Shown here piece after piece: positions 16,578 to 23,655 of a stretch of 64,000 nt of DNA; the stretch's first letter is position 1, and each line of letters opens with the position of its first letter. Position numbers and translations under genes: made by a program. The notes beneath the pieces were generated by a model that was given only the letters and a program-made list of their open reading frames with translations, did not search any database and was not told where the DNA came from. This DNA is from Pseudomonadota bacterium. GTDB lineage: Bacteria; Pseudomonadota; Gammaproteobacteria; Steroidobacterales; Steroidobacteraceae. The stretch covers positions 1-64,000 of the forward strand of contig JANXUT010000055.1 of NCBI GenBank assembly GCA_025356075.1. Direction: 5' to 3'.

Positions 16578-16657
16578 TGTGGCAACCCCGCTGTCGTTGG
16601 ACTGCGTCCCGACGACCGGTGGCTTTGCGTCCCCGCCTTTCGACGGGTTTGCCGTTT
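16578..16657 (-). ncRNA. c-di-GMP-I (GEMM) riboswitch aptamer
   Basis: Read on the minus strand from about 16653 to 16581, the sequence contains GGCAAACC, a GAAA tetraloop, GGGGACGCAAAGCC and a closing GCGGGGTTGCC that pairs with the first block. This order and wording match the Vibrio cholerae Vc2 aptamer. It lies in the leader of the SPOR-like gene. The region between aptamer and start codon (16433-16580) has a CCGCGG-aac-CCGCGG inverted repeat but no obvious U-tract, so control could be at translation or by a non-canonical terminator. Confidence 0.9.
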
Positions 16658-16668
16658 ACACGGGAGAA

Positions 16669-16697
16669 ACTATGCACCGGCTCCGGCCGGGACGCAA
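16669..16697 (-). promoter_or_regulatory. Candidate sigma-70 promoter for the riboswitch transcript
   Basis: On the minus strand, TTGCGT (16697-16692) and CATAGT (16674-16669) are separated by 17 bp, and a start 7 bases further on would fall just before the riboswitch aptamer. The boxes match consensus only partly (3/6 and 4/6). Placement, not strength, is the argument. Confidence 0.35.
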
Positions 16698-16831
16698 TCG
16701 GAAACCGGCTTATGGTTCATCGGGCCGCTCGAAAAAGCCGGCGGCGCGGAAACTGTCGCCAAAAGGTGTCATAACGTCGCAGCGCTTGAGCGCAGTGGTT
16801 CGGGCGATCGGCCGGTGCCGGATATCCCTAG

Positions 16832-16851
16832 CAGGCTGTTGAAAAAGGCAG
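16832..16851 (+). repeat. IS left inverted repeat
   Basis: Begins caggctgttgaaaaa, then ggcag; 19 of 20 bases match the right end read in reverse complement. Confidence 0.9.
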
Positions 16852-16995
16852 ATATGGAACGGTCATGAAGGCGCTGATTATCGATTTGTCTGGAGATCGA
16901 GGCTGCGCGGAACGGTTACGGTTGTCGTTTCGGTCGACGGATCCGGGCTCATGCTTCTCGAGGCGTTGAGTGACCTGTTTGCGCTGTCACGGATG

Positions 16996-18138
16996 CTACG
17001 CCGGCACGAGCGGCGGCTCGGCGAGCAGATTGGCGAGCCGCACCAAGGCGTAACAGCCGACGGTGAGCGTCGCGATGAACCCGACCTGAGCTTTGCCGGT
17101 GACCTTCATCTTGCGCAACGGCCGGCCGTCCTTGCCCCACCCAAAGCCCTCCTCGATCCGCTTGCGGATCCTCTGGCTGAGCCGGTAGCCGGGATGTCGG
17201 GTTGTGCGCGCATCGAGCGAGGAACCCCCCGACCGGTTGTGGTTGCAGGCGATGTGCGGCGTGACGCCGCGCTCGCGACAGCCACGAACGAAGTCGGCCA
17301 GGTCGTAGGCCTTGTCAGCGGCCACTGTGCGTCGTCCGGCACGCGGCGGCAGCCGGTCGAGCATCGTCAGCGCCGCTTCGCGCTCGGCATAGCCGGTCGC
17401 GGTCGTCACCTCGACGTCGACGGGGAACCCGTGCCGGTGGTCCATCAGCACATGACCCATGTAGTTGAGCTTCGCCGCCTGACCCTTGCCTTTGCGGGCC
17501 AGCAGCGCCTCCGGGTCGCTCGGCGAGACGTGCGTCTCGTTCGTCCGCCGCTCGCCGTGGAAGTCGACCATGGGGTTGCGGCCCGGCCCGGGTGGTTCGT
17601 CCATACCGTCCCGACGGCGCATGCTCTTCACCGCCGCCCACGACTCGATCAGCGTGCCGTCGACGCTGAAGTGCTCGTTGGACAGGAGCTTCGCGGCGTT
17701 GGCGTTGCGCACCACCCGACGCAGCAGCTTGCGCGCTACCTTCGCCTCGATCAGCCGTTCCCGGTTCTTCGTGAAGGTCGAGTGGTCCCACACCGGCTCG
17801 TCGATCGACAGGCCCACGAACCAGCGGAACAGCAGGTTGTACTCCAGCTGCTCGCACAGCAGCCGTTCGCTGCGGATCGAGTACAGGATCTGCAGCGTCA
17901 GCGCTCGCACCAGGCGCTCCGGTGGGATCGACGCCCGGCCGCCTTCGGCGTACACCCGCGCAAAGTCACGGCTCATGCTCGCAAGCGCCTCATCGAGCAG
18001 CGCCCGAACCCCGCGCAGCGGATGCTCTGCCGGAATCCGCTCCTCGAGCGAGACGTAACTAAACAGCCCGTTCTGCTGAACATCCGTACCGCGCATTTGC
18101 TTCGCCTCGCGCAACCCCAATGCCTTACTCTGCATCAA
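16996..18138 (-). CDS. IS5-family DDE transposase
   Basis: A 380-residue transposase. The N-terminal part has FSYVSLEERIPAEHPLRGVR, typical of this IS5 subgroup, followed by SIRSERLLCEQLEYNLLFRW. The catalytic residues are in FSVDGTLIESW (D), VAADKAYDLADF (D) and RIEEGFGWGKDG (E). The frame is intact and both element ends are present, so it is probably active or recently so. The start could be the first ATG at 18138 or the internal Met of MRGTDVQQNG. Confidence 0.93.
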   Translation of the reverse strand: MMQSKALGLREAKQMRGTDVQQNGLFSYVSLEERIPAEHPLRGVRALLDEALASMSRDFARVYAEGGRASIPPERLVRALTLQILYSIRSERLLCEQLEYNLLFRWFVGLSIDEPVWDHSTFTKNRERLIEAKVARKLLRRVVRNANAAKLLSNEHFSVDGTLIESWAAVKSMRRRDGMDEPPGPGRNPMVDFHGERRTNETHVSPSDPEALLARKGKGQAAKLNYMGHVLMDHRHGFPVDVEVTTATGYAEREAALTMLDRLPPRAGRRTVAADKAYDLADFVRGCRERGVTPHIACNHNRSGGSSLDARTTRHPGYRLSQRIRKRIEEGFGWGKDGRPLRKMKVTGKAQVGFIATLTVGCYALVRLANLLAEPPLVPA

Positions 18139-18141
18139 ATG

Positions 18142-18161
18142 CTGCGTTTTTCAACAGCCTG
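18142..18161 (-). repeat. IS right inverted repeat
   Basis: Read on the minus strand it begins caggctgttgaaaaa, then cgcag. It lies just upstream of the transposase start. Confidence 0.9.
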
Positions 18162-18223
18162 CTAGGGATGCCGGGCGCGCCGGCTCATCGGTAGACTTCG
18201 CCTCGGGGACGAAAAGCAGAACG

Positions 18224-19423
18224 ATGAATACGAGCGAACTCTTCCTGATCGCGATGGGGATCATCTTCACGGTCCCGTACCTGATCTGGCGCTTTGCGCG
18301 GACCGACTACTTCGCACCCCTCGTCGTCGTCCAGATCGTCACCGGGATCCTGCTCGGCCCGGGCGTCCTAGGTGCGCTCTTCCCGACGTACTACGCGTTC
18401 GTGTTCGCGCCGCCGGTCACCCAGGCACTCAATGGCGTTGCCTGGTGGGCGGTCATGAGTTTCGTGTGGATCGCCGGCATCGAACTCGACCTCAAGACGA
18501 CCTGGGCCCACCGGCGCGAGAGCGCGATCACCGCGGGGCTCGCGCTCGGCATGCCGCTCGCCTTCGGCTGCCTCGCCGCCCTTGGCATCGGCCGATACGC
18601 GGGATGGATGGGGCCGACGGCACTGCCGTGGCAGTTCACGCTCGGCATCGGCATGTCGTGCGCGGTGACGGCGCTGCCGATCCTTATCCTCCTGATGGAG
18701 AAGCTCAAGATCCTGCGCGAGCCGATCGGCCAGCGCATGCTGCGCTACGCAAGCCTCGACGACGTTGCGATCTGGGGCGTCCTCGCGCTCATCCTGATGG
18801 ACTGGAATCGCGTCGGGCGCCAGCTGGGGTTCCTGCTCGTGTTCGCGATCGTGGGCACGGGGTTTCGCTACCTGATGGTGCGGATCCCGGAGCGCGACCG
18901 GTGGTACGTTGGGCTTATCTGGCTCGCGCTCGTTGCCTTCGGCGCCGACTGGTCGGGGCTGCACTTCATGGTCGGCGCATTCCTCGCGGGCGCACTGATG
19001 GATCGCGAATGGTTCGACCAGGAGGACATGGACTCGCTGCGACACCACGTGCTCCTCCTGATCATGCCGGTATTCTTCCTGAGCACGGGGTTGCGCACGA
19101 ACTGGGCACTCGGCGGCGGTTCGGTGTTCATCGTCGCGGCTATCCTGCTCGTCGCCGCCGTTGCCGGGAAGCTCGCCGGCACCCACATCGCAGGCCGGAT
19201 CCTCCGCTGGGGACCCGGCGAGGCGTCGCTCGTCGGCTGGCTCTTGCAGACGAAGGCACTGATCATGATCATCTTCGCGAACGTGCTGCTCGACAAGGGC
19301 ATCATCACGCCCGACACGTTTACGGCGCTCCTGCTGATGGCGGTCGCGAGCACGATGCTGACCGTGCCCGTCGTCGCGCCGATGCTAAAGCGATTGCACG
19401 CGATGATCGCAAAGTCGAACTGA
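18224..19423 (+). CDS. CPA2-family cation:proton antiporter
   Basis: An inner-membrane protein of 399 residues with about 12 segments. The family landmarks are VTGILLGPGVLG near residue 45, the charged AGIELDL near 88, and SLDDVAIWGVLALIL near 180, where the Asp pair marks the ion-binding helix. It lacks a C-terminal TrkA-N/KTN domain, so it is a short member. It lies just after the IS element; its promoter region of 59 bp now abuts the element end. Exchanges Na+ or K+ for protons; ion not determinable here. Confidence 0.85.
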   Translation: MNTSELFLIAMGIIFTVPYLIWRFARTDYFAPLVVVQIVTGILLGPGVLGALFPTYYAFVFAPPVTQALNGVAWWAVMSFVWIAGIELDLKTTWAHRRESAITAGLALGMPLAFGCLAALGIGRYAGWMGPTALPWQFTLGIGMSCAVTALPILILLMEKLKILREPIGQRMLRYASLDDVAIWGVLALILMDWNRVGRQLGFLLVFAIVGTGFRYLMVRIPERDRWYVGLIWLALVAFGADWSGLHFMVGAFLAGALMDREWFDQEDMDSLRHHVLLLIMPVFFLSTGLRTNWALGGGSVFIVAAILLVAAVAGKLAGTHIAGRILRWGPGEASLVGWLLQTKALIMIIFANVLLDKGIITPDTFTALLLMAVASTMLTVPVVAPMLKRLHAMIAKSN

Positions 19424-19475
19424 ACCGTTCGCGTGGCGCCTCCGCGGCGCGCTGTCCACCACCCGAGGAATCCGC

Positions 19476-19739
19476 ATGGACGTCGCCGTTGATATCAGCC
19501 TCTATCCGCTCAGCGGCGACTACGTCCCGCCAATCAAGGACTTCATCGCGCGGATCTCGCGCCGGCCGGGAATCACGCTCGAGTACAACTCGCTCAGCAC
19601 CCAGGTGCGCGGCGAATTCGCGACCGTCTTTGCCGCCCTTGAGGCGGAGATTGCGACCACGTTCGGCGAGCCGCGCCGCGCGGTCGTCGTCCTCAAGATC
19701 ATCGGCGGCACGCCAGCGCCCGACGAGGACGTCCGCTAG
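19476..19739 (+). CDS. YkoF/MTH1187-like small protein
   Basis: An 87-residue protein starting VAVDISLYPLSGDYVPPIKDFI with STQVRGEFATVFAALEAEI, resembling the ferredoxin-like YkoF fold family that binds thiamine or related small molecules. It follows the antiporter by 52 bp on the same strand and may share its transcript. Family call is by remembered pattern; the ligand is unknown. Confidence 0.55.
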   Translation: MDVAVDISLYPLSGDYVPPIKDFIARISRRPGITLEYNSLSTQVRGEFATVFAALEAEIATTFGEPRRAVVVLKIIGGTPAPDEDVR

Positions 19740-19792
19740 CCCTCGCTACTCCCCGGCGCTGTCCGCCCGGTCACCCACCCAGGGGTCCGGTG

Positions 19793-19805
19793 GCCGGAAA
19801 CCGGC
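19793..19805. other. Short perfect hairpin upstream of the GGDEF-EAL gene
   Basis: gccgg-aaa-ccggc forms a 5-bp stem 54 bp after the YkoF-like gene in the 233-bp gap before the GGDEF-EAL gene. No T-run follows. It may be a weak terminator or a protein-binding site; the rest of the gap shows nothing recognisable and no second c-di-GMP aptamer. Confidence 0.25.
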
Positions 19806-19972
19806 GCCTCAGTTCTGCTATCGGCCGGAACGCCCGATCGCTAAGCGTTGCCTGCGTCACAGTTTGGAGGCCGCCCCCTTGGATAAGGTTAAAAGGACGA
19901 CCCTGGCCGGTCCGGCGGGGGGCCGCCTATCCAGTGTCCCTTCAGTGCCGGACGGCGTCGGAATCGTAGCCC

Positions 19973-22732
19973 ATGGGGTCAGCGTCTAACTTGCGGGGGT
20001 CCAAGCTGGCGGTTGCTGGCCTTTGGTTCTACCCGATCTTCGTCGGCGCCTGGCTGCTCGGCTCCTGGGGCGGCGAGCGCATCACGAGCGTCGTCGCCTC
20101 CTACAACCCCCTCCTCGCCCAGCTCGCCGCGATGGCGGTCATCGTGCGGCTGCTCGCCGGCAAGACCCTGACTGGCTACCGGCGCGTCGCCTGGTACTTC
20201 GTGCTCGTCGCGCTCGCGAGCGACTTCTGCGCGACCTCCGCGTGGGCTTACCTCGCGCTTTTCGACAACAGCTACTACGGCACGTGGGTCGATGCGCTGT
20301 ACGTTCTCTACTACCCGCTTTTCGGCGCGGCGTGCCTGCTGCTCTTCAAGGAGCAGGGCGGCTCGTTCCGGCGACGGCGCATCTGGCTCGACGTCGCGAC
20401 GTTCGCGCTCGGGCTCGGCACCGCGCTCTGGGTGCTGATCTTCGGTCCTGCCGCCAAGGCGGCCGGCCACACCGACGCATCGGTGATCGCGACCTTCGGC
20501 TACAGCGCCGGCAACACGATCACCATGGTCGCTGCGGCGATCCTCTTCATGCAGGTCATGAACTGGCGGAACGAGCGGCCGACGATGCTGCTGCTCGCCT
20601 CGGCCGCCTGCACGCTCATCACCGACGTCTGGTGGGTCATCGCGCAGATCAAGGGCACCTACGTGCTCGGCGCGTTGATCGACATGGGCTACTGCGTCAA
20701 CTCCGCGTTCGTCGCGAGCGCCGCCCTCCTCGAGCACAGCCGCGTGCGCACGGTGGAGGCTGAAACGAGCAACGAGGGGAACGTCTACAGCTTCCTGCCG
20801 GTGTTCGCGGTGCTGATGGCGATTCTGCTGCTCTTCGGCGAACAGGTCGGCACGCACGGCTTCGAGTCGACGGTGCTCCTCGCCGTCGTCGCGGTTGGCG
20901 CAGCGCTCGTCGTCGCGCGGCAGATGAGCGTGCGGCACGACGTGATGCGCCTCAACCGCGCGCTTGCCGCGCGGCAGACCGAGGCACGGCTCACCGAACT
21001 CGTGCGCCGCTCGTCCGACCTCATCGCGGTCGTCAGCATCGACGGGATGCTTGCCTACGTGAGCCCGGCCGCCGAGCGCGTGCTCGGCGTGCCCTCGGAA
21101 GTGCTGCACCATACTCCGGCGCTCACGCTGTTCGGGCCCGACAACGAGCAGCGGCTCGGCGAGTTCCTCGAGGGACTGAAGGGCGATGGGGTCGGCACGG
21201 CCGATCTCGAGATAGAGGTACTGACACCCGCCGGCGACCGCCGCAACCTGCAGGTGAGTGGCAGCGACCACCGCATGAGCTCGGCAATCGCCGGCCTCAC
21301 CCTCACCATTCGTGACGTGACCGAGCACAAGCTCCTCGAGGAGCGGCTGCGGGCGCTTGCGTTCTACGACCCGCTGACGCTGCTCGCGAACCGCTCGCTG
21401 TTCTCCGATCGCGTGCGCCACGCGGTCGACCGGATCGCCGATGGCCTGACGCCGGCCGTGCTCTTCATCGACCTCGACAACTTCAAGACGATCAACGACG
21501 GCCTCGGGCACGGAGCGGGCGACAAGCTCCTCTGCGCCTGCGCGCAGCGCATCGTGCAGGGCACCCGCGCCGCCGACACCGTCGCCCGGCTCGGCGGCGA
21601 CGAATTCGCCGTGCTCATCGACAACGCCTCGGGCCCCGACGCCGCCCAGGCGGTCGCAAACCACATCTTGAAGTCACTGACGACGCCGATCGAGGTCGAG
21701 GGCCGCGAGCTGCACGTAACGGCGAGCATCGGCATCTGCCTCGGCGGGCCGCAGACGACGACCGAGCACCTCCTCAGGAACGCAGACGCCGCCATGTACC
21801 GCGCCAAGGCGCTGGGCAAGGGCCGGGCGGTCATGTTCGAGGCCGAGATGGCCAAGGCCGCACGCCGGCGCCTGCTCATCGAGCAGGAGCTCGCGGCCGC
21901 CGTCGAGCGCAAGGAACTCTTCGTCCACTACCAGCCGATCGTTGACCTGAAGAGCGCCCACCTCGTCGGTGTCGAGGCGCTGATGCGCTGGCGCCACCCG
22001 ACGCGCGGCATCGTGATGCCTGGCGAGTTCATCCCCATCTCGGAGGAGACCGGCCAGATCGTGCCGATGACGCAGTGGATCCTGCGCCAGGCCTGCTTCG
22101 ATGCCGCGAGCCTCAAGCGCACCGTCCACCATGGCGAGGGACTGCGGCTCTCGGTAAACATCGCCGGGCGCTACCTGCAGCACCCGGGAATTATCGAGGA
22201 CGTGCGCGCAGCGCTTCGCGACAGCGGCCTCGACGCCGACTCGCTCGTCCTCGAGGTAACCGAAAGCCTTCTCCTGCAGGAGTCCCCGGAGCTCGAGCGG
22301 CGTCTCGCCGAACTCAAGTTGCTCGGCATTCGCCTCGCCCTCGATGACTTCGGCACCGGCTACTCGTCCCTCGCCTACCTGCACCGCTTCCCGCTCGACG
22401 TGCTCAAGATCGACCGCTCGTTCATCCAGCAGCTGAGCGGCGATGCCGACGACAAGGTCAGGGACGCGACCGCTCTGGCGCGCGCGATCCTGACGCTCGC
22501 CGAGGCCCTCGGACTCGACACCGTCGCCGAGGGCATCGAGATCGAATCGCAGCGCGAGGCGCTCCTGAAGCTCGGCTGCCAGACGGGCCAGGGCTTCACG
22601 TTCGGCAAGCCCATGCCGCTCGCGGAACTCATGACCTGCCACGCGGCCCGCCGCCGCGAGGTGCTTGCCGAGAACCTCACCGGCCCCGTCGAGTTCACCG
22701 CGACCGGTCGCTTCCGCCGTCCGACCGTCTAG
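19973..22732 (+). CDS. Membrane PAS-GGDEF-EAL c-di-GMP enzyme
   Basis: A 919-residue inner-membrane protein: about eight membrane segments (15-320) with the linker GNVYSFLPV, a PAS domain (about 340-460), GGDEF (about 465-625) and EAL (about 640-890). The cyclase signature RLGGDEFAVLI is intact near residue 543. The phosphodiesterase motifs EALMRW (about 668), EVTES and DDFGTGYSSL are also intact, so both activities are possible. The membrane and PAS half is clearly paralogous to the histidine kinase at 4986. Target effects plausibly include the riboswitch at 16578. It ends 4 bp from the convergent ParA gene. Confidence 0.92.
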   Translation: MGSASNLRGSKLAVAGLWFYPIFVGAWLLGSWGGERITSVVASYNPLLAQLAAMAVIVRLLAGKTLTGYRRVAWYFVLVALASDFCATSAWAYLALFDNSYYGTWVDALYVLYYPLFGAACLLLFKEQGGSFRRRRIWLDVATFALGLGTALWVLIFGPAAKAAGHTDASVIATFGYSAGNTITMVAAAILFMQVMNWRNERPTMLLLASAACTLITDVWWVIAQIKGTYVLGALIDMGYCVNSAFVASAALLEHSRVRTVEAETSNEGNVYSFLPVFAVLMAILLLFGEQVGTHGFESTVLLAVVAVGAALVVARQMSVRHDVMRLNRALAARQTEARLTELVRRSSDLIAVVSIDGMLAYVSPAAERVLGVPSEVLHHTPALTLFGPDNEQRLGEFLEGLKGDGVGTADLEIEVLTPAGDRRNLQVSGSDHRMSSAIAGLTLTIRDVTEHKLLEERLRALAFYDPLTLLANRSLFSDRVRHAVDRIADGLTPAVLFIDLDNFKTINDGLGHGAGDKLLCACAQRIVQGTRAADTVARLGGDEFAVLIDNASGPDAAQAVANHILKSLTTPIEVEGRELHVTASIGICLGGPQTTTEHLLRNADAAMYRAKALGKGRAVMFEAEMAKAARRRLLIEQELAAAVERKELFVHYQPIVDLKSAHLVGVEALMRWRHPTRGIVMPGEFIPISEETGQIVPMTQWILRQACFDAASLKRTVHHGEGLRLSVNIAGRYLQHPGIIEDVRAALRDSGLDADSLVLEVTESLLLQESPELERRLAELKLLGIRLALDDFGTGYSSLAYLHRFPLDVLKIDRSFIQQLSGDADDKVRDATALARAILTLAEALGLDTVAEGIEIESQREALLKLGCQTGQGFTFGKPMPLAELMTCHAARRREVLAENLTGPVEFTATGRFRRPTV

Positions 22733-22736
22733 CGGT

Positions 22737-23576
22737 TCAAGGTTGGATCGGCGCCGAGCCCTCGGGCGCGCCGATCGGCTGCGCCTCGTGGCTCGCGCCA
22801 TCGGCCCCGGGCTCGTCCCGGCGCGGCAGCGTCGCCCCGAGCCGTGCGCTGATCTCCGCGAGCAGCGATTCATAGAGCCGTGTCGCCTCGCTGCGCGGCG
22901 CGTACGCCGGCAGCGGCGCCCGGCGCACGCTCATCCGCTCGATCTCGCTCCAGTAGGGGAGCTCCGTCGCGAGCGTGACCGGGAAGAGGGCACGCGTCGT
23001 CTCGATGACCTCGACGTGCAGCGAACGACGACGATCCACCATCGAGAAGAACGGCATCAGCACCAGGTCGAGCCAGCCCTCGCGCGCGGCGAACTCCTGC
23101 AGCGTCGCGAGCATCCGCACCGAGAGGGGCGATGGCAGCATCGGCACGACGATCGCATCGGCGGCGCGCAGCACGTTCTCCGTCAGGAGCGAGATGCCGG
23201 GTGGGCAATCGAGGAGGAGGTACGCATACCGGTCGCCAAGCGCCGCGCTCATCTTCAGGAGGCGCTCGGTCGGTCGCTTGCGCTCCTGCAGGTGCATGTC
23301 GAAGTTGCGGTAGGAAAACTCCGCTGGCAGGAGGTCGAGGTTCGGGTAGCCGGACGGCACGACGAGTTCGTTGAGCTCGCGCTTGCCGTGCACGAGCTTG
23401 CGGGCCGAGCCCTGCTCGCCGGGCGCGCTCTGCAAGAGCCAGGTCGCGGCACCCTGCGGGTCGAGATCCCACAACAGCGTCGGCAGGCCGCTTCGCGCCG
23501 CGAGGTAGGCGAGATTGACGGCGGTGGTCGTCTTCCCGACGCCGCCCTTGATGTTCGTGACTGCAACGATGTGCAT
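22737..23576 (-). CDS. ParA-family ATPase
   Basis: A 279-residue P-loop ATPase with the deviant Walker A KGGVGKTTTAVNLAY at the N-terminus, Walker A' LLWDLDPQGAAT and Walker B YLLLDCPPGIS. It could position a membrane or surface cargo, or act in plasmid-like partitioning. No ParB lies beside it; the ParB-like protein is 16 kb away. The last 35 residues are a low-complexity tail. The ATG at 23576 has a weak ribosome site. A TonB-dependent receptor gene lies 79 bp upstream on the same strand. Confidence 0.85.
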   Translation of the reverse strand: MHIVAVTNIKGGVGKTTTAVNLAYLAARSGLPTLLWDLDPQGAATWLLQSAPGEQGSARKLVHGKRELNELVVPSGYPNLDLLPAEFSYRNFDMHLQERKRPTERLLKMSAALGDRYAYLLLDCPPGISLLTENVLRAADAIVVPMLPSPLSVRMLATLQEFAAREGWLDLVLMPFFSMVDRRRSLHVEVIETTRALFPVTLATELPYWSEIERMSVRRAPLPAYAPRSEATRLYESLLAEISARLGATLPRRDEPGADGASHEAQPIGAPEGSAPIQP

Positions 23577-23655
23577 GGTTATCCGGCTCGCCCCGCCCAC
23601 TCCTTGCCTTGCGACGCCGCGCCGCCGCCGCAAACTTCGGGGTGCGGGAACCTCG

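Larger units (their letters stand above)
16433..16831. other. Gene-free leader region of the SPOR-like gene
   Basis: Besides the riboswitch and candidate promoter, the 399-bp stretch up to the insertion sequence contains no convincing ORF. Small frames here have no start signal or homology. A GCGCT-ca-AGCGC inverted repeat lies near 16787-16798. Confidence 0.5.
16832..18161 (-). mobile_element. Complete IS5-family insertion sequence, 1330 bp
   Basis: The element is bounded by near-perfect 20-bp inverted repeats (15 bases identical from the outer end, caggctgttgaaaaa) and flanked by a 4-bp CTAG duplication at 16828-16831 and 18162-18165. It carries one intact transposase gene on the minus strand. 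Removing the element and one CTAG restores a target reading atccctagggat, a perfect 12-bp palindrome. It lies between the riboswitch-controlled gene and the CPA2 antiporter. Confidence 0.92.

Noticed and set aside
16680-16730. GGGACGCAA followed by GGAAACCGGC on the plus strand, resembling a riboswitch fragment
   Set aside because: The order and pairing do not fit an aptamer; it overlaps the better-supported promoter on the minus strand.
19740-19972. Possible second c-di-GMP riboswitch before the GGDEF-EAL gene
   Set aside because: The gap has a small hairpin but none of the GEMM blocks (GCAAACC, GACGCAAAGCC) on either strand.
22737-23576. ParA plus ParB-like gene as a plasmid partition system
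   Set aside because: They are 16 kb apart, on opposite strands, with housekeeping genes around them.
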